A DNA stretch of 64,000 bases, from the NCBI GenBank assembly GCA_000024525.1, contig CP001769.1, positions 3,939,001 to 4,003,000 of the forward strand. The letters are read 5' to 3'. The notes below the pieces were generated by a model. It ran no database searches. It saw only the letters and a list, made by a program, of their open reading frames with translations, and had not been told where the DNA came from. Positions within the stretch are counted from its first letter, which is position 1; every line of letters starts with the position of its first letter. The stretch is from Spirosoma linguale DSM 74. GTDB lineage: Bacteria > Bacteroidota > Bacteroidia > Cytophagales > Spirosomataceae. Position numbers and translations under genes: made by a program. This document shows, piece by piece, positions 31,749-41,144 of the stretch.

Positions 31749-34265
31749 ATGACTGAAAACTTACAGGCTGTATTTACCCTTAATGACAGTGCGTTTGCTC
31801 GCGGTACGGATCGCATTTTAGATGCGCTTTCCAGAATCGAAGCGGGCGGCATTCGTACAGGTAACCGGCTGGAAAACTCGTTTAACTCTCCGCTAAAGTC
31901 TATTACCAACCTGGTCGGCGGTTTCTTCGCTGTCGACAAAGCAATGGGGCTGCTTAAGCAGGGGTTACAGATAACGTCGGATTTTGAACGGCTGGACGCA
32001 GGGCTAAACGCTGTTAGTACCTCATCTATTGATTTTGCCCGTTCACAGCTTTATCTACGCGAATTATCCGACCGGCTAGGTATAAGCTACGAAACGCTAG
32101 CTAGTTCCTACAGAGGGCTAAAAGCAGCTACAAACGGGACCGTTTTAGAGGGGAAAGCTACTGAAAAAATCTTTACGTCGGTAGTTCAGGCTGGCGCAGC
32201 GCTGAAGCTGTCGAATGACGAAGTAAAGGGCTCATTACTGGCTATTAGCCAGATGATGTCGAAAGGCACCGTTAGCGCTGAAGAACTGCGGGGCCAATTA
32301 GGGGAACGGCTACCAGGGGCGTTTAAGTTAATGGCTGATGCGCTACACGTATCAGAGCAGGAACTAAACAAGATGCTGCAAACGGGTTCGGTAATGGCTG
32401 CGGACGCCCTACCGAAACTGGCGGCTGAACTCGAAAAAGTCTATGGCTCGAAAGCGCTGGCTAACGCTAATTCAATGGCGGGCGGCTGGACCAGAGCCAC
32501 CGACCAGCTTAAACTATTCACGGCTGAATTTTCGAAAGAAAACGGGATAGATTCGTTTTTCGCCAAACTTGGTAATGGTGTAGCCAACTACATTAACTTA
32601 CTGCGCAGGGCAAAAGCGGAAACGGGCAGCTATACCGGCACGGTCGTAACGGACCCGACTGCGATTAAGCAAAAGGAAATTTTCGCTAAGTATTCGACTG
32701 CGGAGAAGCAGAACTATATTGGCTACCTGGCCAGGCAGATTCGAACCGCTGAAGGTCGTTCTGATGCCCTGGCAGCGCTGGACCCTACAGAGGAAAACAG
32801 CAAGAAAAGCATAGCGTTCGAAAATTACATAAAGTCTATGCGTAGCAAGATGGCTACGTATAGAAAAATGTTAAACGAAGAATACGCAGAGAACGAACGC
32901 CAGGCTAAAGCTACGGCCAGTAAGGTTTCTGATCCTATAGCGCTGCTGGAAAAGGCAAAGGACCGGTTTAAGTACCTGACAGACCTAAAAGCAGGTCTGG
33001 CGTTACAGGGTAAAAATCTGTCCAGCGGCCAGGCTACAGAACTGGCAAAGCTAACCAAGCAGCTACAGTACGCAGGGGTAAAGAAGGTAGCTGGTACTAC
33101 CGGAAAAACGGATTTTTCCGTTCTTTCTCATCTCGAAACGATTAGGAAGTTTCTTGATAGTGACCTGCAAAAGCAGCGGTCTCTAACGGGGTTTGTGTCG
33201 CCAGAAACAGCGCATGAACTAGATAATGTATTGACTCAAATCAAACGCATAAAAGGCGAAGTCGAAAAACCGGCAACGCTGAAGATTAAAGGGACAGGAC
33301 TGCTGAAAGAAAACCTGCAGTCGGAAAACGACCGCCAAGGACGTCTAAGAAGTCCGTTGTTTGACCGCTTGAGCGAACCAGCCCGTTACCGGACACTTGG
33401 GTTTTACAATGATGAAATCGATAAAATCAAAAGCAAAATTGCTACGCTGTCACTTAAAAATTTGGCTATACCTAAAACTGCAATTGATACTCTAAAGGAT
33501 TACACTAGCCAACTGGATAAAGCAGACCTGGCTGTAAGTAAGGTGCTAAAGCTGCTAGATCGTCAACGCAATATCAATGCGGGCAAGTCTTTAGTTTCTG
33601 ATGTCCAAAACCAGACACCCGATGAGAAGTGGAATAGCGTTGGGGGTATTTCTAGTAATTGGGGTGACACTGCTTTAGAGAACCTAACTAAGTACCGTGA
33701 GCAGCTAATCACAAATGCCCAAGAAATGACCGGGGCTTTACAAAATGTACTCATTCAGGGTGCATCTGGCGCCACAGCTGCAATGGGTGCTTTGGTCGAT
33801 GGCTTGATAGAAGGTACAAAGGGCATTGAAGATTTGCCAGGAGTTATTTTAGGCGTTGTAGCGGACACATTACGGAATTTAGCAAAAACGCTAGCTGCTT
33901 CAGGTGCTGCTTTAATGTTTGTTCCAGGCTTTCAATTAGAAGCGGGAGCGCAGTTAGCCGGGGCTGTAGGGTTGTACGCTGCGGCCGGATTAGCACAGTC
34001 AGCGGCACAGCCAAAGCGTAAACAGATGGCCAAAGGGGGCACGTTAAGCGGTCCTACGGACATTACCGCTGGCGAATATCCTGGCGCTAGTAGACGGCCA
34101 GAATGGGTTTCACCTGTCGACGTAGGTGCTGATCTGATCGCTGAACGGATAGCCAAGCGGGGCGGTATGGGCGGCATGTCTGGAACGGTTGTTTTTGAGA
34201 TTGCAGCCGACAAACTACGGGGCGTCCTGCAACATGGCCAGCGTAGTCTACTAAGCCTGGGATAA
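31749..34265 (+). CDS. Phage tail tape-measure protein
   Basis: An 838-residue tape-measure protein, which in siphoviruses sets tail length and helps DNA delivery. The N-terminal tape-measure domain is clear at about residues 85-260, with LYLRELSDRLGISYETLASS, GSLLAISQMMSKGTVSAEE and LRGQLGERLPGAFKLMADAL. Long coiled/helical segments follow. A hydrophobic stretch occurs at about 695-755 (GASGATAAMGALVDGL to AGAQLAGAVGLYAAAGLAQ), then TAGEYPGASRRPEW near the C-terminus. The gene is intact, yet no other tail, capsid, portal or large terminase gene is seen. A strong hairpin terminator follows. Confidence 0.85.
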   Translation: MTENLQAVFTLNDSAFARGTDRILDALSRIEAGGIRTGNRLENSFNSPLKSITNLVGGFFAVDKAMGLLKQGLQITSDFERLDAGLNAVSTSSIDFARSQLYLRELSDRLGISYETLASSYRGLKAATNGTVLEGKATEKIFTSVVQAGAALKLSNDEVKGSLLAISQMMSKGTVSAEELRGQLGERLPGAFKLMADALHVSEQELNKMLQTGSVMAADALPKLAAELEKVYGSKALANANSMAGGWTRATDQLKLFTAEFSKENGIDSFFAKLGNGVANYINLLRRAKAETGSYTGTVVTDPTAIKQKEIFAKYSTAEKQNYIGYLARQIRTAEGRSDALAALDPTEENSKKSIAFENYIKSMRSKMATYRKMLNEEYAENERQAKATASKVSDPIALLEKAKDRFKYLTDLKAGLALQGKNLSSGQATELAKLTKQLQYAGVKKVAGTTGKTDFSVLSHLETIRKFLDSDLQKQRSLTGFVSPETAHELDNVLTQIKRIKGEVEKPATLKIKGTGLLKENLQSENDRQGRLRSPLFDRLSEPARYRTLGFYNDEIDKIKSKIATLSLKNLAIPKTAIDTLKDYTSQLDKADLAVSKVLKLLDRQRNINAGKSLVSDVQNQTPDEKWNSVGGISSNWGDTALENLTKYREQLITNAQEMTGALQNVLIQGASGATAAMGALVDGLIEGTKGIEDLPGVILGVVADTLRNLAKTLAASGAALMFVPGFQLEAGAQLAGAVGLYAAAGLAQSAAQPKRKQMAKGGTLSGPTDITAGEYPGASRRPEWVSPVDVGADLIAERIAKRGGMGGMSGTVVFEIAADKLRGVLQHGQRSLLSLG

Positions 34266-34289
34266 CCATTTATTAAAGGCTTTTATATC

Positions 34290-34321
34290 GTACCGTTTGG
34301 CATTAGCCCGCCAAACGGTAC
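34290..34321 (+). terminator. Hairpin terminator after the tape-measure gene
   Basis: A perfect 12-bp stem, GTACCGTTTGGC (34290-34301) and its complement (34310-34321), with an 8-nt loop. It lies 24 bp after the tape-measure stop and probably ends the island's main plus-strand transcript. Confidence 0.7.
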
Positions 34322-34424
34322 TTCAAAATAAGTTACGGTCAACTGCAATAAAGGCTCATAAGTTTACTTAATTACGGTAGTACGTTTACTAAAATGGGCA
34401 AATTTCCACACACTTGCTTTTTGA

Positions 34425-34688
34425 CCTCACACTTTGTTTTTGACTGTAACTTACTGGCACCTAACCAGTTAAACCCAACCTCACACTTACACACTTAGTT
34501 TTAAAACTTTCAGCCTTACTATACATGTATATGAATACAGTACTACCCATTAGTTTATCTGTCTTTCATATACATATAGAATACAAGTGTGTAAGTGTGA
34601 GGCATATAGATAAGTGTTTAATAAACAACCCCTTACAACCTCACACTTTGTAAATTTTAAAGTGTGAGTAAGTGTGTGAAGTGTGAGG
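34425..34688. repeat. CCTCACACTT/AAGTGTGAGG repeat cluster
   Basis: Three CCTCACACTT copies (34425-34434, 34479-34488, 34639-34648) and two inverted copies (34593-34602, 34679-34688) occur in 264 bp, with partial copies at 34585, 34660 and 34670. One pair forms a perfect 10-bp hairpin (34640-34649 and 34659-34668). The region is AT-rich and non-coding. It could be an operator array, a second origin or a packaging site. It lies upstream of the XRE regulator gene, which favours control. Confidence 0.55.
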
Positions 34689-34690
34689 TT

Positions 34691-34986
34691 TTACAGCACT
34701 ACTTTTACGGCCAGAACTGCCAGGGCAACCCCACCAACGTATTTTAAACCGGTCCCTATCTGGCGCAGCTTCTTACCCGCCCATGTTCGACCTTCGTACC
34801 TGGCCAGCTTGTCAGCGGTCGGTTTATTCAGCGGTTAGCGCCCTGGCTTCGTTTGCGTCCCTCTGTGCCACTAAAACGGCTATAGCACTATCCTTGCTGG
34901 CCAGCTTCCCGTTCGCCAGCCGTAGGGCATCTTTTAGGCCATTTATAGCCGTTCGGCTAGACTATTCCCCCTAGAACTGATTTCAT
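34691..34986 (-). pseudogene. Frameshifted remnant with a C-terminal membrane segment
   Basis: Read on the minus strand, three adjacent reading frames give protein-like segments: MKSVLGGIV from an ATG at 34984-34986, then a middle segment with LKDALRLANGKLASKDSAIA ending at a stop at 34824-34826, then NKPTADKLARYEGRTWAGKK running to a stop at 34691-34693, with a hydrophobic tail (YVGGVALAVLAVKVV). One indel at each junction would restore a single chain of about 95-100 residues, a coiled coil plus one membrane helix, like small phage lysis or accessory proteins. A chance arrangement of open frames cannot be fully excluded. Confidence 0.4.
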
Positions 34987-35076
34987 TGAATCGATTGAGC
35001 TAATAGTAAGAATTAGCCGTAACTTGGTAGCATATATGCGTCTAAACAGTAAATTTACCAGATAAATAGAGAAGTA

Positions 35077-35280
35077 GTGACAGAACTAAAGAAACAGGTA
35101 GGACAGCGCATAAAGGAGGCTAGAAATCAAAAAGGTATTACCCAACGTGAGTTTGGTAAAATGTTAGGTGTTAGTCACACTACCGTTAATGGCTATGAAA
35201 CGGGGAAACAGAATCTAACCCTTGATACACTGGAAAAAGTAGCAGCAGCACTAGGGATGGCCCCCAAAAGCTTTCTTTAA
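35077..35280 (+). CDS. XRE-family transcriptional regulator (GTG start)
   Basis: A 67-residue Cro/CI-like DNA-binding protein read from a GTG at 35077. The helix-turn-helix is clear: ITQREFGKMLGVSHTTVNGYETGKQNLTL, with RIKEARNQKG before and LEKVAAALGM after. It has no dimerisation or cleavage domain. It lies downstream of the CCTCACACTT cluster, a reasonable set of operators for this protein. It could act as the lysogeny-type switch or as a helper-phage sensor, which is inference. Confidence 0.85.
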   Translation: MTELKKQVGQRIKEARNQKGITQREFGKMLGVSHTTVNGYETGKQNLTLDTLEKVAAALGMAPKSFL

Positions 35281-35373
35281 AAAATTTACCCGTGTTGGTT
35301 GTATATATACTGCCAAAGGCCTAATATTGTGAAGTCAAAAAGGTATGAATACCGCACCTGTTGACAATAAATA

Positions 35374-35409
35374 GCCCCGTACATCTGTCTGCAAACTTAG
35401 ATACGGGGC
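35374..35409. promoter_or_regulatory. Hairpin in the leader of the 35438 gene
   Basis: An 8-bp stem GCCCCGTA/TACGGGGC (35374-35381 and 35402-35409) with a 20-nt loop, ending 28 bp before the start codon. It could terminate the XRE transcript or control the next gene. Confidence 0.4.
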
Positions 35410-35437
35410 ATGTACAACACTCTAACTTCTAATTATT

Positions 35438-35824
35438 ATGTGCACGGAACAAAATTACGTGGGTAAGGGAGATTCTGCAAACGATTCTGAGCAATCGGCA
35501 AATACAGCTCCTTCAATTCTTTCTCTGGCTAACAATCAGCCAGATTCTACACAACAGATTGTAATCAACCAACAGGTCCACGAAGCTCAAACAAAGCTGC
35601 TAGCTTTAGTTAGTGACTTCATGGACTGCCATGGAGCATCAAGTCCTGTCGAAGTAGTAAATGACCTTCTTTTTCGCTGGCTAACTTTGCCATCAACTAA
35701 TCTAGCCCTTAACGCAAATCAAACACAATTACTTGTAGCTCAACAATTGGTTAATTTCCTAACAGAGTTGTCTGAAAGTACTACGCGTGTAGATGTCGTT
35801 GTAAGGTTAAATGAGGCTGTCTAA
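35438..35824 (+). CDS. Hypothetical island protein
   Basis: A 128-residue protein with a Ser/Asn/Gln-rich N-terminal half (about residues 1-45) and a helical, Leu-rich C-terminal half (LLALVSDFMDC, VVNDLLFRWLTL, LLVAQQLVNFLTELSE). No known domain is recognised and no signal peptide is present. It lies between the XRE regulator and the second integrase, ending just before a long AT-rich hairpin. Confidence 0.5.
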   Translation: MCTEQNYVGKGDSANDSEQSANTAPSILSLANNQPDSTQQIVINQQVHEAQTKLLALVSDFMDCHGASSPVEVVNDLLFRWLTLPSTNLALNANQTQLLVAQQLVNFLTELSESTTRVDVVVRLNEAV

Positions 35825-35848
35825 GTGGCGCTCATTGAATGAATGCGA

Positions 35849-35905
35849 AATCAATAATATATCCCTAATTATATTTAGAATATAGTTAGGGATATATTAT
35901 TGATT
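35849..35905. terminator. 20-bp AT-rich hairpin
   Basis: Arms 35849-35868 and 35886-35905 are perfectly complementary over 20 bp with a 17-nt loop, starting 25 bp after the stop of the preceding gene. It is the only long intergenic stem inside the island and is AT-rich, unlike the chromosomal ones. Confidence 0.65.
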
Positions 35906-36014
35906 ATCAGTAAGTTATAAATTAAATGGTATTTGTAATTCTGCCTATCAATTTGTTAGTTAGTGTTCAAGACGGCTTCAACTAGCTAAATGATAAGTAT
36001 AATTTTCTTTAAGT

Positions 36015-37367
36015 ATGCCAATTACTTATAACATAGAACTGAATAGCAAACCTGATTCAAAAGGAAGGTCATCAGTGTTCATTCGCTTACATCTAAAGGG
36101 ACAAAAGCCAGGGCGAGTACTTACTACTGTAAGAATAGAAAATGCTTCAAAGTATTGGAGTCCTAAGCAAAAGTGGACAAGATGGATAATTGGCCACCCT
36201 AATCGAGAAGCATTAAACCAAGAAATTCTAAACGAACACGACCGTATTAAGAAGCAGGTCCAAGCTTGGCAGGATGCGGAAACGCCAGGGGCTATTTTAA
36301 CACCTGGCCAGCTAGCCGAACGGTTTAGGGCTGGTTCATCGGACCTGTATTTCGATTGGGTAGACCAGGTACTAGACGACGTAAAAGAACAGGCATACGC
36401 TACCTACATAGGAAAGCGTAGTGCTGTCAATGCGTTTAAAAGTTGGGCTGGCGAAACCTTACCGCTGGCGTCTGTTACGCCAGTCCTGGTACGATCCTTT
36501 CAGGACTATCTAGTAAAAACACCGATGGCCTATGGCGGTAAGCGCAAAGGATCGACCATTAACAAGATGCTGAACCGGCTACATATTATTCACCAGTCGG
36601 TATTAGTTAAAACGGGTGTTAGTCCCAAAAAAGCCAGTTTACTTTCGCCCTGGACCGACATAGACGACCTGGCCGAACTTAGGCCACGAAAAGCCAAACT
36701 AACAGAAACCACGATCCAGAACGTAGCAGCGCTGACAGTCGACACCACCCGCAGACGGGTAACACCGGTAGGAGCGTTTCAAATTTGGATGTTAGAACAT
36801 GTCCTGGCGGGTATGCGTTTTTCTGATGTTCTGTTTCTGCGCTACCAGAATTTCACCACCGACCAGGATGGCCAGCCGATACACCTGCGCTATGAAATGC
36901 TAAAAACCGGAAACGTGGTAAGCATTCCGATATTAGACGAAGGTAGGGCGTTACTGAAACGCTACTGGAATGAAGAAAGCCAGCCTACAGCTTTTATTTT
37001 GCCGTACCTGGATAGTAGCAGACCCTACGCCAAAATAATAACGCATGAGCAATATAAAGCGGCCAGTTTCGATGTTAAACGAAGACTGTATAACGACCTA
37101 GCGCACTGGAACCGCCAGGTAAATCTATGCCTACGGGAAGTCAGAACCGTTGCAGGCTTACCGGAAAAGCTAACTAACCACAGCGCCAGGCACAGTTTCG
37201 CAGACCTGGCCAGGCGAATAATGGAACAGGACGTAAGTTTAAGTATGTACGATATTCAGAAAATGTTAGGACACAATAGCATAATAACGACAGAAGTTTA
37301 CACTAAAGACTTACAAGAACCGGATTCGACTAAGCCTATGTTTGCAATATTTAGTCGAAAGGACTAA
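36015..37367 (+). CDS. Tyrosine recombinase / integrase (attR-side)
   Basis: A 450-residue recombinase. Catalytic residues are R268 (LAGMRFSD), K297 (MLKTGNVV), H389 and R392 (NHSARHSF), H420 (MLGHNSI) and Y429 (TTEVYTKD). The N-terminal 90 residues form an arm-binding domain, with PITYNIELNSKPDSKGRSSV typical of Bacteroidota phage-type integrases; about 100-225 is the core-binding domain. It differs in length and sequence from the integrase at 24480. Either the two cooperate, or this one belongs to a second element or is cargo. Confidence 0.9.
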   Translation: MPITYNIELNSKPDSKGRSSVFIRLHLKGQKPGRVLTTVRIENASKYWSPKQKWTRWIIGHPNREALNQEILNEHDRIKKQVQAWQDAETPGAILTPGQLAERFRAGSSDLYFDWVDQVLDDVKEQAYATYIGKRSAVNAFKSWAGETLPLASVTPVLVRSFQDYLVKTPMAYGGKRKGSTINKMLNRLHIIHQSVLVKTGVSPKKASLLSPWTDIDDLAELRPRKAKLTETTIQNVAALTVDTTRRRVTPVGAFQIWMLEHVLAGMRFSDVLFLRYQNFTTDQDGQPIHLRYEMLKTGNVVSIPILDEGRALLKRYWNEESQPTAFILPYLDSSRPYAKIITHEQYKAASFDVKRRLYNDLAHWNRQVNLCLREVRTVAGLPEKLTNHSARHSFADLARRIMEQDVSLSMYDIQKMLGHNSIITTEVYTKDLQEPDSTKPMFAIFSRKD

Positions 37368-37491
37368 GGCAACAGAGTACAACTTGCTATCAGTAGCTCT
37401 CCTTGTAAAACCTGTGATTCATGTAGCTAAACTAGTTTAGCTTAAATTAATTTATTGCTTTCAACAGAAAAATTATTAAGAATAAAATGAC

Positions 37492-38673
37492 TCAATTAAT
37501 AATACTCCACAGCCCGGCTCTATTCAGTTGCTTAAAAGGAATTAACGCTTCACTTAATAAACTGGATAATCCTTTGGCTGTAACGGGATTTCCTAATGCT
37601 TCTAAACCATCTTTAATACCTGCAATAGAGTCAGCTATATCAATCCATAAATCTGACAAGTCATCTGGTGCGTCTCCAGGCTCCCAAAGGCCACTATCTA
37701 GTCCGGCAGTCATCCAATAAAACTTAGTATCGTCTGAATTAAAATTGCATTCGTTAAGTAAATAAGCAGCAGCGCCAGATGAAACTCTAAGCATTAACAG
37801 GGCCCTAGCTAATATTGAGCCCGCATTAACATTGAAAGGTTTCGTATTGTAATCAACAGTCGGTAAGCTAGACAAAGTAAATATCGAATGTTCATCATTT
37901 TGCTTAAGTATATTAAGCAATGACGGGTCTAAATTAACTCCCAGTCTTTTAGCGGCATCTGTAGCTAAGTTTTCAGCTGTAATAATCTTACCTGTTCCTT
38001 TACTAAGCCCTTGCGCTATAATATTGTATAGTTTTTTAAACAAATATTTATCCAACATACTAAAATCTGATGATGCTCCTGGTTCTAACAAATGCCAAAA
38101 GCTAGTTATATAGTTTATACATTCAGTAAAATCGACAGGCTTTGTATCAATAATCCTTTGTGGGTTATAACTAACTAAGTTTCTGCCCCTCTTATCTTCT
38201 CTATAATCTTGAATATCAATAGTCCATTCTTTTAACCACTTACTCATATAATTATTAAAAATACTTGCTTGGACGCCCCCAGGTGTTGCATCTATCCACT
38301 CAGAAAAGGATTTATTACTTACTTGAAAGTACCTAGCTAGACTAATTCTACTTTTTGTTGGATCATTTATCCATCCAGAGAGAGCTTCCCATGTAAATTC
38401 ATGAGTTGGCATACTACCATCACATCCAATAATTTTACTTGATGCATCTAAGCAATAACTATTAGTATTTACAGCGCTAATACCTTCACTAGCAAGAAAA
38501 CCCATTGTAGCTCTTAATTCAGCATAATATGCCATATGAATAGAAGCTCCTTTATCTCCATTCATTAAGCTGTCTACTGCTCTAGATAAATAATTCCATC
38601 CATCCATAGTATGAAGGAAAACACTAGCGGCTAAATATGTTTGTGCATCTATTTGTCTTATTGGATGAACGTG
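37492..38673 (-). pseudogene. Unknown cargo gene, 5' end cut off by the IS21-family element
   Basis: About 393 codons remain on the minus strand, from the IS boundary to a stop at 37492-37494. The chain is helical (IDAQTYLAASVFLHTMDGWN, IHMAYYAELRATMGFLASEG) and I do not recognise it. The extra residues read from the upstream ATG come from the IS end, so the native start is lost. The gene opposes the rest of the island and lies between the integrase and attR, where islands and satellites often carry anti-phage or accessory cargo. A defence role is only a positional inference. Confidence 0.65.
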
Positions 38674-38810
38674 TGTATTTCGGAGTAAACTGACCCACCT
38701 GTTTCGGATGTAGTTGACCCACCCATTTCGGGCCAAACTGACCCACCCCGCCCGCTGAGCAGGAGCCGCCTAATCACCGTAGTTTCGGAACAAATTGACC
38801 CTCCGAACCT

Positions 38811-40352
38811 ATGGCCAACCAGCGTCTTCCTATGCACCTACTCCGTCAGATTCTGCTTCTCCAGCAGCAACATAAGTCTATCCGGGATATTGCCCGTTCG
38901 CTAGGCCTGGCTCGCAATACCGTCCGGGGCTACCTGCGCATGCTTCCCGATCCGGCAACGCTTTCCCTCCCGCAACTCTCCGACCAACAGTTGGATGAGC
39001 TGGTACAAAGTCGTCCGCCTGCGCCCTCACCCGACGCCCCCCTAACTATTCTTCAACAACGATTCGCTCAGATTGACCGCGAACTGACCCGACCCGGCGT
39101 TACCCGGTATAGTCTTTGGCTGGATTACAAAGCCGAACATCCCAACGGCTATCAGTATACGCAGTTCTGCCACTATTATCAGCTTTGGAGCCAGCGGCAG
39201 CAGACCAGCATGCACATTGAGCACAAAGCGGGCGACAAACTCTTCGTCGACTTTGCGGGCAAGCGGCTCTCGCTGGTCGACCAGACAACAGGGGAGGTTA
39301 GGCCGGTCGAGTTCTTCGTGGCCGTGCTGGGTTGCAGTCAGCTCACTTACGCCCAGGTAGTGGCTACTCAGCGCAAGGAGGACTTCATCACCGCCCTGCA
39401 AAACGCCCTGCATTACTTCGGGGGCGTACCAGCGGCCATCGTGCCCGATAACCTCAAAGCGGCTGTGATTCGCTCGGATCGCTATGAACCCCAGATCAAT
39501 GAGACGCTGGCTGACTTTGCGCTCCATTATCAAACGACGATCCTGCCGGCCCGGAGCGGTAAGCCCCGCGACAAAGCTCTGGTCGAAGGAGCCGTCAACA
39601 TCCTCTATCGACGCATCTACGCTCCCCTGCGCAATGAGGTCTTTCATCGACTTGACGATCTCAATGCGGCTATCCGCCCCTTACTCGACGCCCACAACCA
39701 AATGCGCTTTCAGAACCGGGGCCATAGTCGGCAGTCGCAGTTCGAGGAGCGGGAGCGAATGCACTTGATGGGGTTGCCCAACACGGCTTATCTCATCAAA
39801 CACTATGCGGGGAGCCGGGTTCAGAAAAACGGCCATGTACTGCTGTCAGAAGACAAGCATTATTACAGCGTACCCTATCGCTACATCGGCCAGTGGGTAC
39901 GGCTGATCTACACGGCGTCAAGCGTTGAAGTCTACTGCCAGCACCAGCGTATTGCGACTCACCAGCGATTACAGGGACAGTACCATTACTCGACACTCAA
40001 AGAGCATTTGCCCCCAGCCCATCAGTGGATCAGTGACTGGAGCCCGGAGACGTTCGTCCGTCGGGCCGACCGCATTGGCCCCCAAACCCGGCAGGCCGTC
40101 GAAGCCATCCTAACGAGCCGGGCGCATCCCGAACAGGCTTATAAGTCGTGCCAGGGTGTACTAAGTCTGGAAAAGAAAGTGGGTAGAGAACGTCTGGAGC
40201 GGGCCTGCCAACGGGCGTTGTGCTACCAGAGCGTGAGCTACAAAGTCATCCGATCCATCATCGAACGCGGGCTGGATACGCTCTCCGATGCCAGTCCTGT
40301 CAGCTCAGTACCCAGCCATGAAAACATCCGGGGCGCATCAGCCTACCAGTAA
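38811..40352 (+). CDS. istA: IS21-family transposase IstA
   Basis: A 513-residue transposase. It has an N-terminal helix-turn-helix (SIRDIARSLGLARNTVRGYL, residues about 19-38) and an integrase-type DDE core, with DFAGKRLSLVD and IVPDNLKAAV around the first two acidic positions and KPRDKALVEGAVNI near the third. A C-terminal domain follows. Length matches IstA. It would catalyse transposition with IstB. Confidence 0.92.
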   Translation: MANQRLPMHLLRQILLLQQQHKSIRDIARSLGLARNTVRGYLRMLPDPATLSLPQLSDQQLDELVQSRPPAPSPDAPLTILQQRFAQIDRELTRPGVTRYSLWLDYKAEHPNGYQYTQFCHYYQLWSQRQQTSMHIEHKAGDKLFVDFAGKRLSLVDQTTGEVRPVEFFVAVLGCSQLTYAQVVATQRKEDFITALQNALHYFGGVPAAIVPDNLKAAVIRSDRYEPQINETLADFALHYQTTILPARSGKPRDKALVEGAVNILYRRIYAPLRNEVFHRLDDLNAAIRPLLDAHNQMRFQNRGHSRQSQFEERERMHLMGLPNTAYLIKHYAGSRVQKNGHVLLSEDKHYYSVPYRYIGQWVRLIYTASSVEVYCQHQRIATHQRLQGQYHYSTLKEHLPPAHQWISDWSPETFVRRADRIGPQTRQAVEAILTSRAHPEQAYKSCQGVLSLEKKVGRERLERACQRALCYQSVSYKVIRSIIERGLDTLSDASPVSSVPSHENIRGASAYQ

Positions 40353-40400
40353 AGCCGAGCCAATCAACACACGTACCAACTACAAAAGGGAATAAAAAGT

Positions 40401-41144
40401 ATGAATAACCAAGCGACACTTGACCGACTACGGGACCTTAAACTGGTGGGCATGTATCAGGCCTTCGAGACCCTGCTTCGCCTACCCCTTCACCAGCAAC
40501 CGCCTGCCGACGAACTGCTGGCCCAGCTTACTGAAGCTGAACATGAGTACCGTCAACACCGACGCACCCAGATGGCCATCCGGGCGGCCCGCTTTCGCTA
40601 TCAGGCCTCGCTGGAAGAGTTGCACTACGGCCCTGGCCGCAACCTGGATAAGACGCTGGTGCTTCGTTTGGCCGACTGCCGCTTCATCGATCGAGCCGAG
40701 AATATCTTCCTGACGGGATCAACTGGCTGCGGCAAAAGTTACGTGGCTTCGGCCCTGGGCTATCAGGCCTGTCAGCTGGGGTATCGGGTGGGTTATCACA
40801 ATCTGATCCGGCTCATACAGCGACTGCAACTGGCTAAAGCCGACGGCTCCTACCAGCGGGAGATGAGTCGTCTGGAGCGGCAACACCTGCTCATTCTGGA
40901 TGACTGGGGCTTACAACCCCTTGATCAGAATGGCCGATTGGCCCTGTTACAGATCATGGAGGACCGGCATGGCAAGGCCGCTACGATCATCACCTCGCAA
41001 CTGCCGGTGAGTAAATGGCACGAATACATCGACGATCCTACCTTGGCCGATGCCATCCTGGACCGGCTAACTCACAAGGCTCATCGGATGGAGTTGAAGG
41101 GTGAATCGATGCGACGCAAGCAAAGTCTTGCGGCTGAGAAATAA
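40401..41144 (+). CDS. istB: IS21-family helper ATPase IstB
   Basis: A 247-residue DnaC/DnaA-like AAA+ ATPase. Walker A is TGSTGCGKSYVAS, Walker B is LLILDDWG, and the later IITSQLPVSKWHEYIDDP is the sensor region typical of IstB. It starts 48 bp after istA. IstB assembles on target DNA and activates IstA. The gene appears intact, so the element may be active. Confidence 0.93.
   Translation: MNNQATLDRLRDLKLVGMYQAFETLLRLPLHQQPPADELLAQLTEAEHEYRQHRRTQMAIRAARFRYQASLEELHYGPGRNLDKTLVLRLADCRFIDRAENIFLTGSTGCGKSYVASALGYQACQLGYRVGYHNLIRLIQRLQLAKADGSYQREMSRLERQHLLILDDWGLQPLDQNGRLALLQIMEDRHGKAATIITSQLPVSKWHEYIDDPTLADAILDRLTHKAHRMELKGESMRRKQSLAAEK

Noticed and set aside
34783..34974. 63-codon plus-strand frame in the gap after the tape-measure gene
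   Set aside because: The minus strand in the same place gives more convincing protein-like segments with a membrane tail, so I treat the plus-strand frame as a shadow.
35849..35905. CRISPR-like or attachment-site repeat
   Set aside because: It is a single hairpin without repeated units or spacers. No CRISPR array or cas gene was seen in the window.
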